From Hydrogenophaga sp. (GTDB taxonomy: Bacteria; Pseudomonadota; Gammaproteobacteria; Burkholderiales; Burkholderiaceae_C), in NCBI GenBank assembly GCA_030653975.1, contig JAURYH010000055.1, positions 50,678 to 114,677 of the forward strand: a DNA stretch of 64,000 nt, written 5' to 3'. A program made the position numbers and the translations under genes. The notes below the pieces were generated by a model, which saw only the letters and a program-made list of their open reading frames with translations, did no database searches and had not been told where the DNA came from. This document shows, piece by piece, positions 19,534-31,354 of this stretch (the first letter of the stretch is position 1; each line of letters starts with the position of its first letter).

Positions 19534-21045
19534 TTACTGGAGTTTCTGCCTGAGCAGGTCGTTGGCCTGCTGCGGGTTGGCCTTGCCCTTGCTGGCCTTC
19601 ATGACCATGCCCACCAGCGCATTGAAGGCCTTGTCCTTGCCGGCGCGGAACTGTTCGACCATGGGGGCGTTGGCGGCCATCACCTCGTCGATGATTTTCT
19701 CCAGCGCGCCGGAGTCGTTCATCTGCTTGAGGCCCAAGCTTTCAATGATTGAGTCAACCGCACTTCCCGCGTCACCACCGACGGCAGTCATTGGCGCCAT
19801 CGAAGCACCACCAACTCCAGCGTTGTAGCCAGACCAAAGGCTATCAAGCACCTTCCTACCTGCATTGTTGGAAATCGTTCCATCATCTATTCGCCCAACA
19901 AGCCAGGCCAACTTCTGTGCATCCACTGGAATAGATGAAATATCCAAACCTTCTTCATTGAGCCTGCGCGACACCTCGCCCATGATCCAGTTGCTCACCA
20001 GCTTCGGCTGACCACAGGCCTTGGCCGCGGTCTCGAAGTAGGCCGCCATCGCCGGGCTCTGCGTCAGCGTGGTGGCGTCGTACTCGGGCAGGCCGTAGGT
20101 CTGCACCAGCCGCTCGGCCATCTGGCGCGGCAGCTCGGGCATTGACGCCTTCACCTCGTCCACCCAGTCGCGTGCGATCACCAGCGGCGGCAGATCCGGG
20201 TCGGGGAAGTAGCGGTAGTCGGCCGCGTCTTCCTTGGTGCGCATGGCACGGGTCTCGCCGGTGTCGGGATCGAACAGCACGGTGGCCTGCTGGATCGCAT
20301 GACCGTCTTCGATCTGCTCGATCTGCCAGCGCACCTCGTAGTCGATCGCCTGCTGCATGAACTTGAACGAGTTCAGGTTCTTGATCTCGCGGCGCGTGCC
20401 CAGTTCACCTCCGGGTTTGCGCACGGAGACGTTGGCGTCGCAACGGAAGCTGCCTTCCTGCATGTTGCCGTCGCAGATGCCGATCCAGGTCACGGTCTTG
20501 TGCAGCTCTTTGGCGTAGGCCACGGCCTCGGCGCTGGAGCGCATGTCGGGCTCGGTCACGATCTCCAGCAGTGGCGTGCCGGCGCGGTTGAGGTCGATGC
20601 CGCTCATGCCGTGGAACTCTTCGTGCAGGCTCTTGCCGGCGTCTTCTTCCAGGTGCGCGCGCACCAGGCGCACGGTTTTCTTCTCATCCCCCAGGAAGAA
20701 GCCCACCTCGCCACCCTGCACCACCGGGATCTCGAACTGGCTGATCTGGTAGCCCTTGGGCAGGTCGGGGTAGAAGTAGTTCTTGCGCGCGAACACGCTC
20801 TGCTCGGCGATGTGCGAACCCAGCGCCAGGCCCAGGCGGATGGCGTGCGCCACGGCTTCGCGGTTCATCACCGGCAGCGTGCCGGGCAGGGCCAAGTCCA
20901 CCGCGCAGGCCTGCGTGTTGGGCTCGGCGCCAAACGCCGTGGGCGCGCGGCTGAAGATCTTGGATTGCGTGGCGAGCTGTGCGTGGGTCTCGAAGCCGAT
21001 CACGACCTCATAACCTTGCACCAGGAGGGATTTGCTGGAACTCAT
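19534..21045 (-). CDS. gatB: Asp/Glu-tRNA(Asn/Gln) amidotransferase subunit B
   Basis: [33 protein letters not shown]...[21 protein letters not shown]. Confidence 0.96.
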   Translation of the reverse strand: MSSSKSLLVQGYEVVIGFETHAQLATQSKIFSRAPTAFGAEPNTQACAVDLALPGTLPVMNREAVAHAIRLGLALGSHIAEQSVFARKNYFYPDLPKGYQISQFEIPVVQGGEVGFFLGDEKKTVRLVRAHLEEDAGKSLHEEFHGMSGIDLNRAGTPLLEIVTEPDMRSSAEAVAYAKELHKTVTWIGICDGNMQEGSFRCDANVSVRKPGGELGTRREIKNLNSFKFMQQAIDYEVRWQIEQIEDGHAIQQATVLFDPDTGETRAMRTKEDAADYRYFPDPDLPPLVIARDWVDEVKASMPELPRQMAERLVQTYGLPEYDATTLTQSPAMAAYFETAAKACGQPKLVSNWIMGEVSRRLNEEGLDISSIPVDAQKLAWLVGRIDDGTISNNAGRKVLDSLWSGYNAGVGGASMAPMTAVGGDAGSAVDSIIESLGLKQMNDSGALEKIIDEVMAANAPMVEQFRAGKDKAFNALVGMVMKASKGKANPQQANDLLRQKLQ

Positions 21046-21047
21046 AT

Positions 21048-22544
21048 TCAGAAACCTTGAGGTGCGCGCGTGTGCCAGTCGGTGGCCTGCTGGAAGGCAT
21101 GAGCAGTCTGCAGCAACTCCGCCTCCTTGAAATAGTTGCCCACCAGTTGCAGGCCCACCGGCATGTGGGCGGTGCCAAAGCCGGCCGGCACGCTCATGCC
21201 GGGCAGGCCGGCCAGCGAGGTGGAGAGGGTGTAGATGTCGGCCAGGTAGTTGGCGACCGGGTCGTCGCTCTTCTCGCCGATCTTCCAGGCCACCGTGGGC
21301 GCCACCGGGCCGGCGATCACGTCGCACTGGGTGAAGGCCTGCTGGAAGTCCTGCGCGATCAGGCGGCGGATCTGCTGCGCCTTCAGGTAGTAGGCGTCGT
21401 AGTAACCATGGCTCAGCACGTAGGTGCCGATCATGATGCGGCGCTGCGCCTCGGGGCCGAAGCCTTCGCTGCGCGACTTCTTGTACATGTCGGTCAGGTC
21501 GTCGTACTGTGCTGCGCGGTGACCGAACTTCACGCCGTCGAAACGGCTGAGGTTGGACGACGCTTCGGCCGGCGCGATGATGTAGTACACCGGAATGGAG
21601 AGTTCGGTGCGCGGCAGCGAAATGTCCACCAGCGTGGCACCGAGCTTTTCATATTCGGACAAGGCAGCGCGCACCGCGGCCAGCACGTCGGGCGCGCAGC
21701 CTTCGCCGAAGAACTCTTTCGGCAGGCCGATGCGCAAGCCCTTGAGCGGCATCGCAGCCGAAGCGCCTTCGCGCGGTGCCCCCAGCAGGCGCGTGTAGTC
21801 CTCGGCCGGGTGGTCGAGGCTGGTCGAGTCGCGGTCGATGTCGGGGCCGGCCATGGCCGTCAACAGCGTGGCGCAGTCGGCGGCGCTGCGCGCCATCGGG
21901 CCGGCCTGGTCCAGGCTGGACGCGAAGGCCACCATGCCGTAGCGCGAACAGCGGCCGTAGGTGGGCTTGATGCCGGTGATGCCGGTGAAGCTGGCGGGCT
22001 GGCGGATGGATCCTCCCGTGTCGGTGCCGGTGGCGGCGGGCACCAGACGCGCGGCCACGGCAGCGGCCGAACCGCCCGACGAGCCACCGGGCACACGGGC
22101 CGTGTCCCAGGGGTTGTGCACCGGCGCGTAGGCCGAGTTGTCGTTGCCCGACCCCATGGCGAATTCGTCGCAGTTGAGCTTGCCCAGCGTCACGGCGCCC
22201 GCGGCGGCGAGCTGGCCCACCACGGTGGCGTCGAACGGGCTCTGGTAGCCGGCCAGCATCCTGGAGCCGGCGGTGGTGGGGAAACCCTGGGTGACGAAGA
22301 TGTCCTTGTGGGCCAGTGGCACGCCCAGCAGCGGGCCGCGCTCGCCCGCGGCCACGCGCGCGTCGGCGGCCCGGGCTTGGGCCAGGGTGAGGTCTTCGTT
22401 GAAAGCCAGGTAGGCGCCCAGGCCGGCGTGCTGCTGTGCGCGCGCCAGCAGGTGCTGGGCGGCCTCGACGCTGGAGGTCTTCTTGTGGCGAATAGCGTCG
22501 GCCAGCTCGGCCACGCCCATCTCGTGAATCTGTTTCGAACTCAT
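21048..22544 (-). CDS. gatA: Asp/Glu-tRNA(Asn/Gln) amidotransferase subunit A
   Basis: Amidase signature [54 protein letters not shown]. Confidence 0.96.
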   Translation of the reverse strand: MSSKQIHEMGVAELADAIRHKKTSSVEAAQHLLARAQQHAGLGAYLAFNEDLTLAQARAADARVAAGERGPLLGVPLAHKDIFVTQGFPTTAGSRMLAGYQSPFDATVVGQLAAAGAVTLGKLNCDEFAMGSGNDNSAYAPVHNPWDTARVPGGSSGGSAAAVAARLVPAATGTDTGGSIRQPASFTGITGIKPTYGRCSRYGMVAFASSLDQAGPMARSAADCATLLTAMAGPDIDRDSTSLDHPAEDYTRLLGAPREGASAAMPLKGLRIGLPKEFFGEGCAPDVLAAVRAALSEYEKLGATLVDISLPRTELSIPVYYIIAPAEASSNLSRFDGVKFGHRAAQYDDLTDMYKKSRSEGFGPEAQRRIMIGTYVLSHGYYDAYYLKAQQIRRLIAQDFQQAFTQCDVIAGPVAPTVAWKIGEKSDDPVANYLADIYTLSTSLAGLPGMSVPAGFGTAHMPVGLQLVGNYFKEAELLQTAHAFQQATDWHTRAPQGF

Positions 22545-22840
22545 TCGATCACCTTCGGCACAAGGAACAGGCCGCGCTCGACGGCGGGCGCACTCTTCTG
22601 GTTGGCTTCGCGGTTGCTGGGTTCGCTGGCCACGTCCGGACGCAGGCGCAGGCTCACGTGGTCGATCACGGCGGTGGGGTGGGCCAGGGGCTCCACGCCG
22701 GTGGTGTCGACCGCGTTCATCTGCTCGACGATGTCGAAGAAGCCGTTGAGCTGGCTGAGCATGCGCTCGCTCTGCGGATCGGACAGCTCCAGGCGCGCCA
22801 GACTGGCGATGCGCCCGATGTCGGACAGGGTCAGGGACAT
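22541..22840 (-). CDS. gatC: Asp/Glu-tRNA(Asn/Gln) amidotransferase subunit C
   Basis: [55 protein letters not shown]; overlaps gatA. Confidence 0.95.
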   Translation of the reverse strand: MSLTLSDIGRIASLARLELSDPQSERMLSQLNGFFDIVEQMNAVDTTGVEPLAHPTAVIDHVSLRLRPDVASEPSNREANQKSAPAVERGLFLVPKVIE

Positions 22841-23032
22841 GGCAGGACTCGGTTTCGGTGTAAGAAAAAAGAAACCACCGGATCGGCACCAAAAATGCGC
22901 TGAAACGGGGTGTAAATTGAAGATTTAGCCCCTTGATGGGCGAAGTTATGCACAGGGGATGCGGTATTATCCAAGGTTTAGCGGCAAATCCCGTGTTGAA
23001 ACAGTTTTTGTCGCTGAATCAAAGACTTATAG

Positions 23033-24151
<1,119 letters not shown>

Positions 24152-24203
24152 GCCCCAGCGCCGGTTTCCGGCCTGACCGCACCACCCGCGAGCCTTTTCC
24201 GAC

Positions 24204-25130
24204 ATGCCACTGGGCACCCTGGACCGCACCCCGCCCCCCTTTTTCAAGCAGGGGCCTTCGGCCCTGTCCAAGCTCATGGTGTTCAGCGCCGTGGCCTTGT
24301 TCCTGATGGTGGCGGACCTGCGTTTTCGCATCACCGCGCCGGTGCGCGGCGCCGTGGCGACGGTGTTGTATCCCCTGCAGTGGCTGGTGTTGCAACCGGT
24401 CCAGGCGGTGGGCCAGGCGGGCGGCTATTTCACCAGCCTGCACCAGGCACAACAAAGTGAGGGCGCAGCGATGCAACGACTCGCCGCCCAGTCCGAGCGC
24501 GCCCTGCAGGTGGAGCAACTGGCGCTGGAGAACCAGCGCCTGCGCGAGCTGCTGGCCATGCGCGAACGCATCACCACCCCGTCCATGGGCGCCCAGGTGC
24601 TGTACGACGCGGCCGACCCCTACTCGCGCCGCATCGTCATCGATCGCGGCCAGACCCATGGCATCGCGCTCGGCTCGCCGGTGATCGACGACAGCGGCGT
24701 GCTCGGCCAGGTCACCCGCGTCTACCCCCTGGTGTCCGAAGTCACGTTGCTGATCGACCGCGACCAGGCCATCCCCGTGCTCAACACCCGCACCGGCGTG
24801 CGCAGCGTGGCTTTTGGTCAGCCCGGACCCGAGGGCGACGCGCTGGAGCTGCGCTACACACTGGCCAACGTGGACATTGTTGAAGGCGACCTGCTCACCA
24901 CCAGCGGTGTGGATGGCGTTTACCCGCCCGGCCTGCCGGTGGCCCTGGTGGACGAAGTGGGTCAGCGCGCCGAGTCCGCTTTCAACCGAATCAGCTGCAC
25001 GCCGCTGGCGCGCGTACACGGGGCGCTGCACGTGCTGGTGCTGGCGCCGGTGGGCGAGCACCTGCCACCCTCACCCCTGCAGGACACCCCCCCGGCAGCG
25101 AAGCCCAGGACGGGGAGCACACGCCCATGA
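24204..25130 (+). CDS. mreC: rod shape-determining protein MreC
   Basis: N-terminal TM, coiled coil, YSRRIVIDRGQTHGIALGSPVIDDSGVLGQVTRV. Confidence 0.95.
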   Translation: MPLGTLDRTPPPFFKQGPSALSKLMVFSAVALFLMVADLRFRITAPVRGAVATVLYPLQWLVLQPVQAVGQAGGYFTSLHQAQQSEGAAMQRLAAQSERALQVEQLALENQRLRELLAMRERITTPSMGAQVLYDAADPYSRRIVIDRGQTHGIALGSPVIDDSGVLGQVTRVYPLVSEVTLLIDRDQAIPVLNTRTGVRSVAFGQPGPEGDALELRYTLANVDIVEGDLLTTSGVDGVYPPGLPVALVDEVGQRAESAFNRISCTPLARVHGALHVLVLAPVGEHLPPSPLQDTPPAAKPRTGSTRP

Positions 25131-25657
25131 TCATGCGCCCAGGCCAGCAACTGCTGCTGCCCGCCAACCCGGCCTTCATCTGGTTCAGCCTGATGGGTGC
25201 GCTGCTGCTCAACATGCTCATGAACACCGGCCTGTGGGGGCGTGCCGCCTGGGTGCCCGACCTGCTGGCGGTCACGCTGGTGTTCTGGAGCGTGCACCAG
25301 CCGCTGCGCATCGGCGTGGGCGTGGCCTTCGTGTTCGGCCTGACCATGGACGTTCAGCAAGGCGCCCTGCTCGGTCAGCATGCGCTGGCCTACACCGTGC
25401 TCGGCTTCCTGGCCGTCTCCATGCACCGGCGCCTGCTCTGGTTCGGCGTGCCGACCCAGGCGCTGCAGGTGCTGCCCCTGCTGATGGCGGCGCATGTGCT
25501 GGAGTTGCTGGTGCGCATGGTGGCGGGTGGCGCGTTTCCGGGCTGGTCGTTTTTCCTCGCCCCGGTTCTGGAGGCGGCGCTGTGGCCGGTGGTCAGCGTG
25601 GCGTTGCTGGCGCCTCAGCGGCGGGCGCCCAATCCTGACGACAACAGACCCCTGTGA
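25127..25657 (+). CDS. mreD: rod shape-determining protein MreD
   Basis: Multi-TM small protein between mreC and mrdA, ATGA overlaps. Confidence 0.92.
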   Translation: MIMRPGQQLLLPANPAFIWFSLMGALLLNMLMNTGLWGRAAWVPDLLAVTLVFWSVHQPLRIGVGVAFVFGLTMDVQQGALLGQHALAYTVLGFLAVSMHRRLLWFGVPTQALQVLPLLMAAHVLELLVRMVAGGAFPGWSFFLAPVLEAALWPVVSVALLAPQRRAPNPDDNRPL

Positions 25658-27639
25658 GCATGACCGAGCTGCGCAACGTCGAAGCCGACCTCGCCCGGTT
25701 CCGCACCCGCGTGCTGGTGGCCGGGTTCGCGGTGCTGGTGGCTTTTGGCTTGCTGGCCGCACGCCTGGTGTACCTGCAGGTCATGCGCCATGACGACCTG
25801 CTCGCGCAGGCCGAAAGCAACCGCACCGCCGTGCTGCCCGTGGTGCCCAACCGGGGCCAGATCCTGGACCGCCATGGCCGCGTGCTGGCGACCAACTATT
25901 CCGCCTACACGCTGGAGATCACGCCGTCGAGGGTGGAAGACCTGGATGCCACCATCGAAGCCCTGGGCCAGCTGGTGGACATCCAGCCGCGCGACAAGCG
26001 GCGTTTCCGCAAGCTGCGTGAGGAGTCGCGCAGCTTCGACTCGCTGCCGATCCGCACCCGGCTGACCGACGAAGAAGTGGCCCGCTTCACGGTGCAGCGG
26101 TACCGCTTTCCCGGCGTCGAAGTGCGCGCGCGGCTGCTGCGCAGCTACCCCCACGGCGAAGTCGCCAGCCACGTGGTCGGTTACATCGGCCGCATCAACC
26201 AGCGCGAAAAGGAGGCCATTGAAGAATGGCCCGACGAAGAGCAGGCCAACTACCGGGGCACCGAACACATCGGCAAGCTCGGCGCCGAACAGAGCTACGA
26301 ACGCGAGCTGCACGGCATCACCGGCTTCGAGCGCGTCGAGACCTCGGCCGGCGGCCGCGCGGTGCGCTCGCTGGCCCACACGCCGGCCACGCCGGGCAAC
26401 ACCGTGGTGCTGGCGATCGACATCCAGCTGCAGAAGCTGGTCGAAGACATGTTCGGCGAGCGCCGCGGCGCGCTGGTGGCCATCGACCCGCGCAACGGCG
26501 AGGTGCTGGCCTTCGTGAGCAAGCCCACCTTCGACCCCAACCTGTTCGTCGAAGGCATCGACACCGAGAACTGGAAGTTGCTCAACGAATCGCTGGAAAA
26601 ACCCCTGCTCAACCGGGCGCTGCGCGGCACCTACCCGCCCGGCTCCACCTACAAGCCGTTCATGGCGCTGGGTGCGCTGGAAACGGGTACCCGCAGCGCC
26701 GCCACCGTGATCAACGACCCGGGCTTCTGGATGTTCGGCAACCACCGCTTCCGCAGCCACGGTGACGGCGGCCTGGGCGCGGTGGACATGCACCGCAGCA
26801 TCGTCAAGTCGAGCAACACCTACTACTACTCGCTGGCCAACGAAATGGGCGTGGACACCATGCACGATTTCATGAAACCCCTGGGCTTTGGCCAGATCAC
26901 CGGCCTCGACCTCAAGGGCGAGGTGCGCGGCGTGCTGCCCAGCACGGCCTGGAAGCGCAGCAACTACAAGCGGCCCGAGCAGCAGCGCTGGTACGCGGGT
27001 GAAACCATCTCGCTGGGCATCGGCCAGGGCTACAACAACTTCACCATGCTGCAGCTCGCCCACGCCATGGCCACACTGGCCAATGGCGGTATCCGGCACA
27101 CGCCGCACCTCACGCTCGCCACGGAAAACGTGGTGACCCGGCAGCGCACCCCCCTGGGGAGCAGCGCACCGGTCAACCTGGGCTACAAGCGGGAGAACAT
27201 CAACGTGGTCCTGCGGGCCATGCAGAGTGTGACCACCGAGGGCACATCAACACGTGTGTTTGCCGGTGCCGGCTACGAGAGCGGCGGCAAGACCGGCACG
27301 GCGCAGGCCGTGACCATCGGCCAGAAAGACCGTTATGACGTCCGCAAACTCGAAGAACACCAGCGTGACCACGCGCTCTACATCGCGTTCGCGCCGGTGA
27401 AAGAGCCACGGGTGGCGCTGGCGGTGGTGGTGGAAAACGCGGGTTTTGGTGCCGCACACGCCGCGCCCATTGCACGGCGCGTGTTCGACTACCTGCTGAT
27501 GGATCAGTACCCGAATCCGGAAGACCTCAAGGCGGTGCAACGGGGTCAAGCGGCCGCCCCGATCGGCACCCCGCTCAAGGCCAGCAGCATGCCCTGGCCA
27601 CCGCTAACGCCACTGACGTCCCCCGCCACCGCCCCGTAG
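25654..27639 (+). CDS. mrdA: penicillin-binding protein 2
   Basis: ARLVYLQVM...NRGQILDRHGRVLATNYSAYTLEITPSR; STYKPF (SxxK), SSN, KTGTAQ. Confidence 0.96.
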   Translation: MSMTELRNVEADLARFRTRVLVAGFAVLVAFGLLAARLVYLQVMRHDDLLAQAESNRTAVLPVVPNRGQILDRHGRVLATNYSAYTLEITPSRVEDLDATIEALGQLVDIQPRDKRRFRKLREESRSFDSLPIRTRLTDEEVARFTVQRYRFPGVEVRARLLRSYPHGEVASHVVGYIGRINQREKEAIEEWPDEEQANYRGTEHIGKLGAEQSYERELHGITGFERVETSAGGRAVRSLAHTPATPGNTVVLAIDIQLQKLVEDMFGERRGALVAIDPRNGEVLAFVSKPTFDPNLFVEGIDTENWKLLNESLEKPLLNRALRGTYPPGSTYKPFMALGALETGTRSAATVINDPGFWMFGNHRFRSHGDGGLGAVDMHRSIVKSSNTYYYSLANEMGVDTMHDFMKPLGFGQITGLDLKGEVRGVLPSTAWKRSNYKRPEQQRWYAGETISLGIGQGYNNFTMLQLAHAMATLANGGIRHTPHLTLATENVVTRQRTPLGSSAPVNLGYKRENINVVLRAMQSVTTEGTSTRVFAGAGYESGGKTGTAQAVTIGQKDRYDVRKLEEHQRDHALYIAFAPVKEPRVALAVVVENAGFGAAHAAPIARRVFDYLLMDQYPNPEDLKAVQRGQAAAPIGTPLKASSMPWPPLTPLTSPATAP

Positions 27640-27716
27640 CAACCCTCTGGCTGCAGCAAAGGCGGTGCCAGCTCGACGTCGAACCCGACATCCGGGGAGG
27701 TGGCGCCTGGACAGAC

Positions 27717-29126
27717 TCACATCGCGCGCAGCTGCGGTTCGCGCACTGGCGTCTGCGACCAACCCGGATGCATCCCGTTGCGGGGCTCCAGGCTGGCCTG
27801 CTGGTCCAGCGTGGCCAGCCGCGACAGCGATTCGGCGGCCGGCGTGTTGGCCGCCTGCCGGGCGTCGAGCACGCCGTCCTTGAGCAGGCCGTGCTCGTGC
27901 TGGCCAAACCGGATCTGGCCGTTGTTCACCCGCAGCAGGTTGATGCCACTCAGGCCGTTTTCCCGCGCGCAGCAGGCCAGCGAGCACACCGTGTTGTCCA
28001 GGCCCCGGTCCCAGGGCAGGTGGTGGGTGGCGGCGAGCTGGCGCACTTCGCGCTGGCTGTCGCTCAGCAAGGCCTGCGAGGTGCGTGAGAGCTCCGGCCC
28101 GGCGGCCTGCGGGCGGGTCACAAAGTGCGATGGCTGGGCCGACGGCGCATCGGCTTCGCGCTCGCGTCGGGCAGGCTCGCCGGGAGGCAGCGGGCCACGC
28201 ACGGCGTCCACGGCATCCAGGGCATGGCCCACGGGTCCCCGGCCGACGGCGGTGATGACGCCGCGCATGCCCTGCACATCGCGCCGGTACGCGCCGATGC
28301 GCGTGGCGTTGTCCTGTGCACGCTGCACGGCGGCTGGGTCCTCCAGCACGGAGCGGTCGGGCCGGCCGTGGGCATCCACACTGGCGAAGTGGTGCATCTT
28401 GTGGCTGTCGGCCATGGCGATGGCGGCGACCGTGGTGGTGGGCGGGGTGAATCCGGTGACCAGTTGAACCGGGCCGTAGCCGCGCAGGGGATCGCTCCAG
28501 TGGGTCTTGTTGTCGTAGCCATGAGCGTCCAGGGTCCGGACCTCCCGGGGCGTGGCGTAGAGCTTGACCTGGCCGTAGTGGGCGCTGGCGGCGCTGACCA
28601 GGTCGCCGGCCATGACGTGGTTGGTGACCGAGTGGCCCCCGGCCGGGATGCGCAGGCCCAGGCTGGTGGCGCCGTAGGCGTTGAAGGTTTCTCCGCGCAG
28701 GTCGAAGTGGTGGGCCGTCACCTGCGCCAGCGTGCCGCCCAGGGAGTGGCCGGTGACGGTGACGGGGGGCGCGGTGCCACCTTCTCCAGCCGCTTTTTCT
28801 TGCGCAAGCTGCAGCGCTTTGCGGGTCAGCGCGATTGCATCTGAGGCCTGCAGATTGGAGCGATTGAGCACCATGCCGCCGTCGGCCAGCAGCCCGTCTT
28901 TCAGGGCTTCGCGGTCGAACTCGGTGCCCCGGTGGGCGACGATGATTTCGTTGGTTTCCACCCGCTGGTAGATGCTGCCCTGATAGCCGGTGCGCGGGTT
29001 GTCGTGGTGCTCGAGGACTTTATATTGATGTCGCCCGATGGGCACGGGGTCATCGCGGTCGCTCACCTTGCGGCTGTTGTATGCATCTTTCGCAAGATCG
29101 GCATAGTCCTGACTGCTCATGCTCAT
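27717..29126 (-). CDS. class 3-type lipase, candidate secreted toxin/effector with C-terminal delivery-type domain
   Basis: IIVAHRGTEFD and VTVTGHSLGGTLAQVTAHHF (GxSxG). C-terminal QREVRQLAATHHLPWDRGLDNTVCSLACCARENGLSGINLLRVNNGQIRFGQHEHGLLKDGVLDARQAANTPAAESLSRL resembles XVIPCD-type C-termini. Confidence 0.75.
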   Translation of the reverse strand: MSMSSQDYADLAKDAYNSRKVSDRDDPVPIGRHQYKVLEHHDNPRTGYQGSIYQRVETNEIIVAHRGTEFDREALKDGLLADGGMVLNRSNLQASDAIALTRKALQLAQEKAAGEGGTAPPVTVTGHSLGGTLAQVTAHHFDLRGETFNAYGATSLGLRIPAGGHSVTNHVMAGDLVSAASAHYGQVKLYATPREVRTLDAHGYDNKTHWSDPLRGYGPVQLVTGFTPPTTTVAAIAMADSHKMHHFASVDAHGRPDRSVLEDPAAVQRAQDNATRIGAYRRDVQGMRGVITAVGRGPVGHALDAVDAVRGPLPPGEPARREREADAPSAQPSHFVTRPQAAGPELSRTSQALLSDSQREVRQLAATHHLPWDRGLDNTVCSLACCARENGLSGINLLRVNNGQIRFGQHEHGLLKDGVLDARQAANTPAAESLSRLATLDQQASLEPRNGMHPGWSQTPVREPQLRAM

Positions 29127-29857
29127 GGCTGCACCTTTTTAGGCGTCAGCGTCATGGAGAAGAGGTTATCGCGGGCCTCCAATGCAAACTTCTCCCGCGT
29201 GTTGTTGCCCCACGTCCTGAATCCATCGGTCTTGCTTCGAGGGTAGTAGCCCTTCCAGTAAAACAACTGCACCGGTTGCTCAGCCACAACCTGATCCGGT
29301 TGCAAACTGGCTCTGAATGAGGACTCGGCAGGAGTTCCCGTCGCCATGACCCCCGCCCCCACCCCGACCATCTGCCACTGGCACACCCCATTGCCGTAGT
29401 AGTCCTCGTCGAGCATGGCGTCGAGGTAGACGGTGGCGGCATAGCTGCCGTCGGGCCGCTCGGTGAAGGGCAGGACCACCGTGTGTTCCGGCTCCCCCCG
29501 CACACCGGCGAAGTCGTTGACGACGTAATTGCAACCCTTGGCCTGGTACAGCGCGCTCCAGCCCATCTTCTTGAACGGCCCCGGTGCGTCCTGGATGGTC
29601 AGCACGATCTCGTAGCCTTGCCGGGGCGTGGGGTTGAGGCGGTAGAGGTGTTGTTGCGCGGACTTGTCGTTCTTGCCTGCGCCGGGACTCGATGGGACAT
29701 CCGGTGTCATCGTGGGCTCCGTGGTGGGTTGGGGTTGGCAGCCCGCAGCCCACAGCGTCAGGCTCAGGCACAGGGCGAGTGGCAGTCGGTGTTTGAACAA
29801 CAAGGGACCTCCTTTGAGAACTTTTGAACTCAGTCTACCTGTGTTCAGGAGCGGCAC
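29123..29857 (-). CDS. putative lipoprotein, candidate immunity protein for the downstream lipase
   Basis: Lipobox-like LSLTLWAAGCQPQP; ATGA overlap with the lipase gene. Confidence 0.65.
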   Translation of the reverse strand: MPLLNTGRLSSKVLKGGPLLFKHRLPLALCLSLTLWAAGCQPQPTTEPTMTPDVPSSPGAGKNDKSAQQHLYRLNPTPRQGYEIVLTIQDAPGPFKKMGWSALYQAKGCNYVVNDFAGVRGEPEHTVVLPFTERPDGSYAATVYLDAMLDEDYYGNGVCQWQMVGVGAGVMATGTPAESSFRASLQPDQVVAEQPVQLFYWKGYYPRSKTDGFRTWGNNTREKFALEARDNLFSMTLTPKKVQP

Positions 29858-29939
29858 CCGGGATGGCTTGCTTTAAACGACGCCGGTGGCCGCGCAGCCC
29901 TCGCCCCTTCATACCTTGGGGAGGGGCTCCCGATGCTTA

Positions 29940-29954
29940 ATTAGCATAGCTAAT
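29940..29954. repeat. inverted repeat ATTAGC-ATA-GCTAAT
   Basis: Perfect 6-bp arms in the AT-rich region before the 30024 ORF. Confidence 0.6.
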
Positions 29955-29987
29955 GACATTGGCTTTCATGGTGAAGATCTTTATGAT

Positions 29988-30001
29988 TAGGGTAAACCCT
30001 A
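29988..30001. promoter_or_regulatory. palindromic operator-like site TAGGGT-AA-ACCCTA
   Basis: Perfect dyad 23 bp upstream of the ATG at 30024. Confidence 0.55.
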
Positions 30002-30023
30002 GTTCGATACAGAGAGAAGCATC

Positions 30024-30218
30024 GTGAACACCAACACCGAATCCCCGTGGTCCCGCGTGACCCGCACCCTCCGCGACTTTTTCAACCGCGCCACCGCCGG
30101 CACGTCCGACGAGCTGGAAACTTACCTCAGCACGGCAACCAGCCTCACCCAGCTGGAAGACATGCAGCGCCGTTGGGACCAGGCCCATCTCGGGCACAAC
30201 AGCTCTGGTGCTTACTGA
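30024..30218 (+). CDS. small protein with DUF3563-like C-terminus
   Basis: 64 aa; DELETYLSTATSLTQLEDMQRRWDQ resembles the DEaYLaqAvDLxDLErRMRxLD pattern. Confidence 0.6.
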   Translation: MNTNTESPWSRVTRTLRDFFNRATAGTSDELETYLSTATSLTQLEDMQRRWDQAHLGHNSSGAY

Positions 30219-30230
30219 GCGAGAAAAACC

Positions 30231-30431
30231 ATGCTGAATTTCCTCAAGTCCCTGTTCGACGCCGAAACGCCCCGGTTCACCATCGGAGACCGCGTCAACC
30301 GTTTCAACAAAGGCAGCATCGACCGCCTCGACGGCCGTGTCGTGGCCCAGACCGATGAAGGCGTGCTGGTCGACTGGCCGCGCTACGGTTCGGGCTGGGA
30401 GCAGCCCCACAAGCTCTGCCAGCAGGTCTGA
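30231..30431 (+). CDS. small hypothetical protein, 66 aa
   Basis: MLNFLKSLFDAETPRFTIGDRVNRFNKGSIDRLDGRVVAQTDEGVLVDWPRYGSGWEQPHKL; SH3-like; close behind the 30024 ORF. Confidence 0.6.
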   Translation: MLNFLKSLFDAETPRFTIGDRVNRFNKGSIDRLDGRVVAQTDEGVLVDWPRYGSGWEQPHKLCQQV

Positions 30432-30481
30432 AAAAACACCACGCCTTTTCGCGCGCCATGCCGTCCGAGGCGTGCGGGCCT

Positions 30482-30568
30482 GACCCCAGGATGCGGTGGA
30501 ACCGGCTCCGCCGGGCCACTCGCATCGTCCCCTTGAGGGGAAGCCGCGCAGCGGCGCAGGGGTGTGCC
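30482..30568. repeat. dispersed repeat, family 1, copy D
   Basis: Reverse complement ACCCCTGCGCCGCTGCGCGGCTTCCCCTCAAGGGGACGATGCGAGTGGCCCGGCGGAGCCGGTTCCACCGC matches family 1. Confidence 0.7.
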
Positions 30569-31326
30569 TATCTCATCCAGGCGTCGTAGCCGGTCTTCAG
30601 GATCAGCGCCGTCACCACCACGATGAAGGCCGCGCGCACGAAGCCGCTGCCGTGCTTGAGCGCCAGCCGCGTGCCGAGCAGGCTGCCGACCACGTTGGCC
30701 ACGGCCATCACCAGCGCGAAATGCCACCAGACGTGGCCCTTGGCCGCGAACAGGATCAGCGCCGCCAGGTTCGAGGTGGTGTTGAGCAGCTTGGCGCTGG
30801 CGCTGGCGTGCAGGAAGTCGTAGCCCAGCCAGCGCACGAACAGGAAGACGAAGAAGCTGCCTGTGCCGGGGCCGAAGAAGCCGTCGTAGAAACCAATGGT
30901 GGCGCCCAGCGTGGCCGCCGCCATCGTCTCCTGGCGACCGGTGAAGTGCGGCGTGTGGTGGCGCCCCAGGTCCTTGCGGGCCAGGGTGTAGAGCAGCACG
31001 CCGAGCAGCACCAGCGGCAGCGCGCGGCGCAGGAAATCGGGCGAGATAACCGTCACGGTCCAGGCGCCCAGCATCGAGCCCACGAAGCACACGGCCGCCG
31101 CCGGCAGCAGCGCGCGCCAGGGCATTTGCACGCGTTGTGCGTACTGGATCGTGGCCACCCCCGTGCCCCAGATCGACGCGCCCTTGTTGACGCCGAACAG
31201 CGTGGCCGGGTGGGTGTTGGGAAACACGGCAAACAGCGCCGGCACCAGGATCAGGCCGCCACCGCCGACGATTGAATCGACAAAGCCCGCGAACAGTGAA
31301 GCAATTGAGACCAGCAATAGTTCCAT
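30568..31326 (-). CDS. TSUP (TauE/SafE) family membrane transporter
   Basis: MELLLVSIASLFAGFVDSIVGGGGLILVPALFAVFPNTHPATLFGVNKGASIWGT. Confidence 0.9.
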   Translation of the reverse strand: MELLLVSIASLFAGFVDSIVGGGGLILVPALFAVFPNTHPATLFGVNKGASIWGTGVATIQYAQRVQMPWRALLPAAAVCFVGSMLGAWTVTVISPDFLRRALPLVLLGVLLYTLARKDLGRHHTPHFTGRQETMAAATLGATIGFYDGFFGPGTGSFFVFLFVRWLGYDFLHASASAKLLNTTSNLAALILFAAKGHVWWHFALVMAVANVVGSLLGTRLALKHGSGFVRAAFIVVVTALILKTGYDAWMR

Positions 31327-31354
31327 GCGGGGAATTGTCGCTGTCTGAAAGATC

